Source: JANQOH01 sp965201115
Lineage (GTDB): Bacteria; Pseudomonadota; Alphaproteobacteria; UBA7887
Direction of reading: 5' to 3'
Length of the DNA stretch: 64,000 nt
Assembly: GCA_965201115.1 (NCBI GenBank)
Contig: OZ241745.1
Coordinates: 1,984,001 to 2,048,000, forward strand
The notes under the pieces were generated by a model. That model was not told the origin of the DNA. It saw only the letters and a list, made by a program, of their open reading frames with translations, and did no database searches. The stretch's first letter is position 1. Each line of letters opens with the position of its first letter. Of this stretch, positions 60,971 through 64,000 are shown one piece after another. The position numbers and the translations under genes were made by a program.

Positions 60971-61312
60971 GAACCGGCTTCCCGGGACCGCGGGCGTCTC
61001 GCCCGCGCGTCGGCAACCCGCGCGGTGGCGCCCCGGGCGGCGCAACGCCGGAAACGGCGTCGGCGCTGGCGTCCCTGTCATCCTTCCGCTACACGGCTCG
61101 CCATCGCGCAGATCGACAGGCTTCACCGCCGCCGAATGGCCGTCGGCGCCAAGGCGAACGACTACGCGTGCGCCGTTTCCGCACGCCGCGCCGAACGATG
61201 GCGCGGTTGCCAGCCAACCGCCGATAGCACCATCAAACGGTTGTCGCGCGCGCTGTTGACATCGCTGCCCGGTTCCCGTAGGTTAGCGCGAACACTGCGG
61301 AGGAGAAATACG
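60971..61312 (+). other. Gap with REP remnant and cassette promoter
   Basis: About 340 bp. A partial REP-like stem (GGACCGCGGGCGTCTCGCCCGC type) lies at 60983-61010. The middle is open on both strands without family resemblance. The end holds the promoter of the low-GC cassette. No gene is called. Confidence 0.55.
61256..61284 (+). promoter_or_regulatory. Promoter of the low-GC two-gene cassette
   Basis: TTGACA (61256-61261), a 17-bp spacer and TAGGTT (61279-61284), 29 bp before the first cassette start. GGAGGAG precedes that start. Confidence 0.55.
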
Positions 61313-61987
61313 ATGTCGGATCGACTGCCGGATGAGTTCGATCGCCGAATCGTCGATTTGGTACTCCAACACTGGGTCGAAGAGCGAAAGCCCCTGCTCC
61401 TGAGCCGGCTTGGCGGGTACGACGATATCGGCACACACGCAAAGAGCGTCGCAAGCGGCCTTGAGGCCTATCTGCGACACCGCCTTGCCGAGCGCGTAAC
61501 GGTCATCCGGCACTCCGCCGACCCTACCGTGGTAGCCGTCGTTCCGACCGAAGCGGCCAAGGGCCGTGATTCCGACTCGCTGCTTGAGAAGCCCGTCGGC
61601 CGCCCACCCGATACGAGCAAACCGCGTTTCGTTCCCGCTCTTTGGGCTGCTTTCCGGTGGCCTCTCGATGAAGGGAAAGAAAGGTATGTGAGCGTGAAAC
61701 GCCCGATCCGGTTTGTCGATGTGGCGGCCGGAGAGCGTCCGGAAAATCGGATCGCGATACCGCGCGAATGCATATCCGATGCCCCGGGCGTAATTGAAAG
61801 AATCAACCAATGGCTAGAGGGGAACAAACTGGATCGCGCGCCGTTCCTGTTCGAAGAGCAGGCCGGCGAACGATTGCCTGCCAACGACGTTCTCGGGCGG
61901 TTTCTGCTTGCCCTCGATCCCGGCGATATGGAGAGAATATCGATTCCTCTCGATATTGTAAACAAGCTGAGGCGGGAACCGCTATGA
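61313..61987 (+). CDS. Unknown protein, first gene of the low-GC cassette
   Basis: A protein of 224 residues that I do not recognise. It is soluble, with no signal or membrane segment. The N-terminal 60 residues are helical (LPDEFDRRIVDLVLQHW, then GLEAYLRHRLAERVTVI). A proline-rich loop follows (EKPVGRPPDTSKPRF) and a mixed alpha/beta C-terminal part. Base composition is clearly less GC-rich than the neighbours and codon use is looser, suggesting transfer. The ATG at 61313 has an excellent ribosome site (GGAGGAGAAATACG). It overlaps the next gene as ATGA, so the two are a coupled pair. Confidence 0.7.
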   Translation: MSDRLPDEFDRRIVDLVLQHWVEERKPLLLSRLGGYDDIGTHAKSVASGLEAYLRHRLAERVTVIRHSADPTVVAVVPTEAAKGRDSDSLLEKPVGRPPDTSKPRFVPALWAAFRWPLDEGKERYVSVKRPIRFVDVAAGERPENRIAIPRECISDAPGVIERINQWLEGNKLDRAPFLFEEQAGERLPANDVLGRFLLALDPGDMERISIPLDIVNKLRREPL

Positions 61988-62904
61988 AACGACAAATCGT
62001 GGCGACCGCATATATACCTTCCATCATCCACACCGATTTTATAGACAAGCTCGGCAAACATCTTCGCAAGATCAAACTGTACTATCCTCGTGTAATATCT
62101 TTGGCTTTCGATTCGAAGCGCGAGAACACGAGGGATTATCTCGATCGTCTATACCGGAGAATCGCGTGTGAACTCCGAATGTTGGACTGCAAGGAGGGGC
62201 GAACTCGCCATAATCTTATGGAGAATATAAATTTCATCTTGCTGTATCTGGGTGGGGATGAAAGCAGAGCGTCGGCAACGTTTGAAAAATTCGGCCTTGA
62301 AGCCTTCGTAACTTCGATAGCTCCGACAGCCGACACGCGCTACTCGACGCCAAACGACCAGCGCACGGCAGCGAACACTCTGGTGAAAGACAGTATTCAG
62401 GCCCTCCGGCACGCCCGGACACTGTTCGGCGCCATCGCGGAGCAGATCAAAGACAAGGACAACAAGACTCCTTTGTTGTTGCCAGTGAAGAATTTCGGCG
62501 GCGGCATCGGCAGGATTTTGGAAGGGATGCGGGAAGCGATGCTCGATCGGAACGAAAACGACAAGCAATTCAGAAGCCGTATAGCGGGAATTTCCCGCCG
62601 TATACACACAAGCCGGCACGACAATCGAGACTGTTTCACGGGGCGTTCGGGACTGGCGTTCAAGGGGCAGCGGAAAGCAGGAGCGCGCCATGGCCTTCCT
62701 CCGGTGTGGGCCGATTGCGGTCACGAGTTGTCGTGCATAATTCGGGGACGGTTGAGGTTCGGCGTTCCTTATCAGCCGGGTTTCCACTACGATTGCGATG
62801 TTTCAAGCATTACGAAACGGGAATTTCCCTCGTGCCACGGCACCGTAAGGGTAAAAGCAAACCGACAGCATCTGAATATCGCGCCGAACGATAATATCCG
62901 GTAG
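61984..62904 (+). CDS. Unknown protein, second gene of the low-GC cassette
   Basis: A protein of 306 residues, unrecognised. It starts on the overlapping ATGA of the gene before. The first 200 residues are helical with many lysines and arginines (DFIDKLGKHLRKIKLYY, DYLDRLYRRIACELRML). The last 70 residues form a distinct block with GFHYDCD, FPSCHGTVRVKANRQH and NIAPNDNIR, containing conserved-looking histidine, cysteine and aspartate residues as in small enzymatic or toxin domains. GC is near 50%, the lowest in the window. A strong terminator follows. A defence or toxin role is a guess. Confidence 0.7.
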   Translation: MKRQIVATAYIPSIIHTDFIDKLGKHLRKIKLYYPRVISLAFDSKRENTRDYLDRLYRRIACELRMLDCKEGRTRHNLMENINFILLYLGGDESRASATFEKFGLEAFVTSIAPTADTRYSTPNDQRTAANTLVKDSIQALRHARTLFGAIAEQIKDKDNKTPLLLPVKNFGGGIGRILEGMREAMLDRNENDKQFRSRIAGISRRIHTSRHDNRDCFTGRSGLAFKGQRKAGARHGLPPVWADCGHELSCIIRGRLRFGVPYQPGFHYDCDVSSITKREFPSCHGTVRVKANRQHLNIAPNDNIR

Positions 62905-62910
62905 GAAAAC

Positions 62911-62943
62911 GGCCTGCGGATCGAAGTCCGCAGGCCGCGTTTG
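62911..62943 (+). terminator. Rho-independent terminator of the low-GC cassette
   Basis: A 10-bp perfect stem GGCCTGCGGA/TCCGCAGGCC with loop TCGAAG, followed by GCGTTTGT. It begins seven bases after the stop of the second cassette gene. Confidence 0.8.
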
Positions 62944-63037
62944 TCATCTGGGTTGCCATCGGTTAGCGGCCGCTGCGTTCGGAGCGCCATTGTGCCCATG
63001 CACGCGCTCCCGCAGCGCGCCTACGCGCCTTTAAGCC

Positions 63038-63224
63038 GGGACAGCTAACGAAGAGAGGGCGAGCTCAGCCCAAGTCCCCGCTCTGGCCTCCCGACCATGC
63101 TCCCTGACCGGCGCAACCGATCCGGGTCAGGGAGCTCGCACCGGGAATCTCCACCCCGCGCCCCGCAGGCGCCGAGTCTCGATGTCCGCGCGAAACCGAA
63201 TCGACCGTAAGGCGGCGATTCGGT
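63038..63224. other. Hairpin-rich intergenic region before bolA
   Basis: Within the 447-bp gap 62905-63351 there are three successive hairpins. GGGAC (63038-63042) pairs with GTCCC (63074-63078) around an inner GGGC/GCCC. GCTCCCTGACC (63099-63109) pairs perfectly with GGTCAGGGAGC (63125-63135). ACCGAATCG (63195-63203) pairs with CGATTCGGT (63216-63224). No protein is supported on either strand. It could be a structured RNA or a 5' leader; I cannot assign a family. Confidence 0.45.
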
Positions 63225-63351
63225 CGAGTCAAGCCCCCGTATCGGCCCGAATCGGCGCTGTCGCGGCGTCGGGTTGTCCGTCGCGCGCCCGCGGGCGCGC
63301 GAAACGACCGAAGGGTTGACGCGGCGGGCGCGCGGCGCCATCGATGAGCGC

Positions 63352-63648
63352 ATGAGCATGGCCGAGCGAATTCGCGACAGGATCGAGCGCGCACTGGCGC
63401 CGGAGCGGCTCGAGATCGTCGATGAGTCGGCGCTGCATGCGGGTCATGCGGGGGCGCGGCCGGGCGGGGAGACGCATTTCCGCGTCGCGGTCGTCTCGCG
63501 CGCCTTCGCGGGGCTGTCGCGCGTCGAGCGGCACCGGCGCGTCAACGCCTTGCTGGCGGAGGAGTTCGCCGCCGGGCTGCACGCGCTCGCGCTGGCGGCG
63601 CGCACACCCGAGGAAGAGGCACGTCCGGGCGGCGGCCCGCGGGCTTGA
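63352..63648 (+). CDS. bolA: BolA family protein
   Basis: A protein of 98 residues. ERIRDRIERALAPERLEIVDES, then HAGHAGARPGGETHFRVAVVS and the helix VERHRRVNALLAEEF are typical of BolA, including the histidine and the FxVxxVS strand. BolA proteins act with monothiol glutaredoxins in iron-sulfur handling and in morphology control. The ATG at 63352 (MSMAERI) fits the family start; upstream in-frame codons lie in noncoding sequence. Confidence 0.92.
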   Translation: MSMAERIRDRIERALAPERLEIVDESALHAGHAGARPGGETHFRVAVVSRAFAGLSRVERHRRVNALLAEEFAAGLHALALAARTPEEEARPGGGPRA

Positions 63649-63680
63649 CGCGCGCCGCGGCTGCGACGGGATTTCGCTTC

Positions 63681-63854
63681 ATGCCCATACCGATCAAGGC
63701 GCTGCTGTCGGCGCTGGTGGCGGCGCTCGGCGCGTTCATGTGGCGGCATGAGCATGCGGCGGGGGCGGCGGATGTGGCGTGGGCGTCGGCGGCGCTGGCG
63801 GCGCTGATGATCTTCGGCGTGTGGCTGTTCCCCGACACGCGCCGGGGGTCGTGA
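63681..63854 (+). CDS. Small membrane protein of two helices
   Basis: A protein of 57 residues with two hydrophobic stretches (LLSALVAALGAFMW and AWASAALAALMIFGVWLF). It has no known family. The ATG at 63681 follows bolA by about 30 bp; a TTG overlapping the bolA stop would add 12 residues. Low GC bias in the first codons and the hydrophobic pattern favour a real gene. Confidence 0.5.
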   Translation: MPIPIKALLSALVAALGAFMWRHEHAAGAADVAWASAALAALMIFGVWLFPDTRRGS

Positions 63855-63862
63855 CGCGCCTC

Positions 63863-63892
63863 TTGACGCGGCGCGCCCGGGCGCGCCACGAT
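63863..63892 (+). promoter_or_regulatory. Putative promoter of rnpB
   Basis: TTGACG (63863-63868), 18-bp spacer and CACGAT (63887-63892), ending about six bases before the RNA start. Confidence 0.45.
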
Positions 63893-63898
63893 GCCGGC

Positions 63899-64000
63899 AG
63901 CCAGACGGTCGGATGGCCGCTCCGCTCGCGCGGAGAGGAAAGTCCGGGCTCCACGGAGGCGCGGCGCCGGGTAACGCCCGGTGGGGGCGACCCCGAAGAC
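63899..64000 (+). ncRNA. rnpB: RNase P RNA, 5' part (cut by window edge)
   Basis: The catalytic RNA of RNase P, which trims tRNA 5' ends. The diagnostic block GAGGAAAGTCCGGGCTCC (63934-63951) is intact. It is followed by GGCGCCGGGTAACGCCCGGT and GGGGGCGACCCC, the conserved P-stem region of type A RNAs. The hairpin CTCCGCTCGCGCGGAG precedes it. Roughly the first 100 of about 400 nt are in the window. The 5' end is an estimate. Confidence 0.92.

Noticed and set aside
61025..61312. N-terminal extension of the first low-GC cassette gene
   Set aside because: The extension is GC-rich, arginine-rich and runs across the promoter; the ATG at 61313 has a strong ribosome site and the composition change starts there.
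63030..63240. Transfer-messenger RNA or SRP RNA
   Set aside because: No tag-peptide reading frame, no tRNA-like acceptor with TTCGA arm and no GGAAGCA-type SRP loop were found.
63045..63359. Minus-strand reading frame of 104 residues before bolA
   Set aside because: No ribosome site, no recognisable motif and it spans the hairpins; more likely a chance frame over structured DNA.

Overview
The window is GC-rich DNA (about 70% by eye) from an alphaproteobacterium, most likely a Rhodospirillales-like lineage. The evidence is two conserved chromosomal clusters: rimP-nusA-ylxR-infB-rbfA-truB-rpsO-pnp (13.5-22.9 kb) and rpsT-dnaA-dnaN-recF-gyrB (30.0-37.0 kb). Assignment below class is inference. 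Between these clusters lies an unusually dense accessory load: restriction enzymes, toxin modules, REP-like repeats and transposon scars.

Layout. 0-7.4 kb: a tandem array on the minus strand of at least three paralogous single-chain restriction-modification proteins (PD-(D/E)XK nuclease, gamma-type adenine methylase, C-terminal specificity region), the leftmost cut by the window edge. Their 5' halves are nearly identical and their specificity halves diverge. 7.6-12.4 kb: a molybdenum hydroxylase pair (IorA/IorB type), a DUF1289 protein, a Baeyer-Villiger-type monooxygenase and tRNA-Pro(GGG). 12.5-13.3 kb: a repeat element and a membrane-anchored coiled-coil protein. 13.4-24.4 kb: the translation/RNA operon, then a nitronate-monooxygenase-like gene. 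24.4-30.0 kb: an accessory block with an AbrB/PIN toxin-antitoxin pair whose toxin is cut off by a repeat, a large TbpB-like surface lipoprotein with a 12-C tract in its leader, a three-unit 89-bp REP array and an orphan Mu gp27-like gene. 30.0-37.0 kb: the replication cluster. 37.1-48.9 kb: a PAS-GGDEF-EAL protein, a MetE-like protein, PhoX, NYN/PIN nucleases, NAD(P)HX repair enzyme, a porin, two DUF488 proteins and a VapBC-like pair. 48.9-51.6 kb: a TPR protein run into a holA remnant, a deleted IS630 element and a second copy of a leader found at 28.5 kb. 51.6-61.0 kb: an LDH2 oxidoreductase, a tripartite RND metal-type exporter, an HD protein and an oligopeptide-type binding protein. 61.2-62.9 kb: a two-gene cassette of visibly lower GC with its own promoter and terminator, of unknown function. 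62.9-64.0 kb: a hairpin-rich gap, bolA, a small membrane protein and the 5' end of RNase P RNA.

How it works together. The core clusters cover ribosome maturation and initiation, RNA decay, and replication start. The accessory genes read as defence (the restriction array, possibly the 61 kb cassette), addiction or RNA cleavage (three PIN/NYN loci, two of them damaged or shortened) and envelope functions (lipoprotein, porin, efflux). A family of REP-like hairpin elements, at least ten copies here, sits in most accessory junctions and has broken or extended genes at several of them.

Best candidates for something new are the tandem restriction array with diversified specificity regions and the low-GC two-gene cassette at 61.3-62.9 kb. 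All similarity statements come from reading the sequence; no database search was possible.
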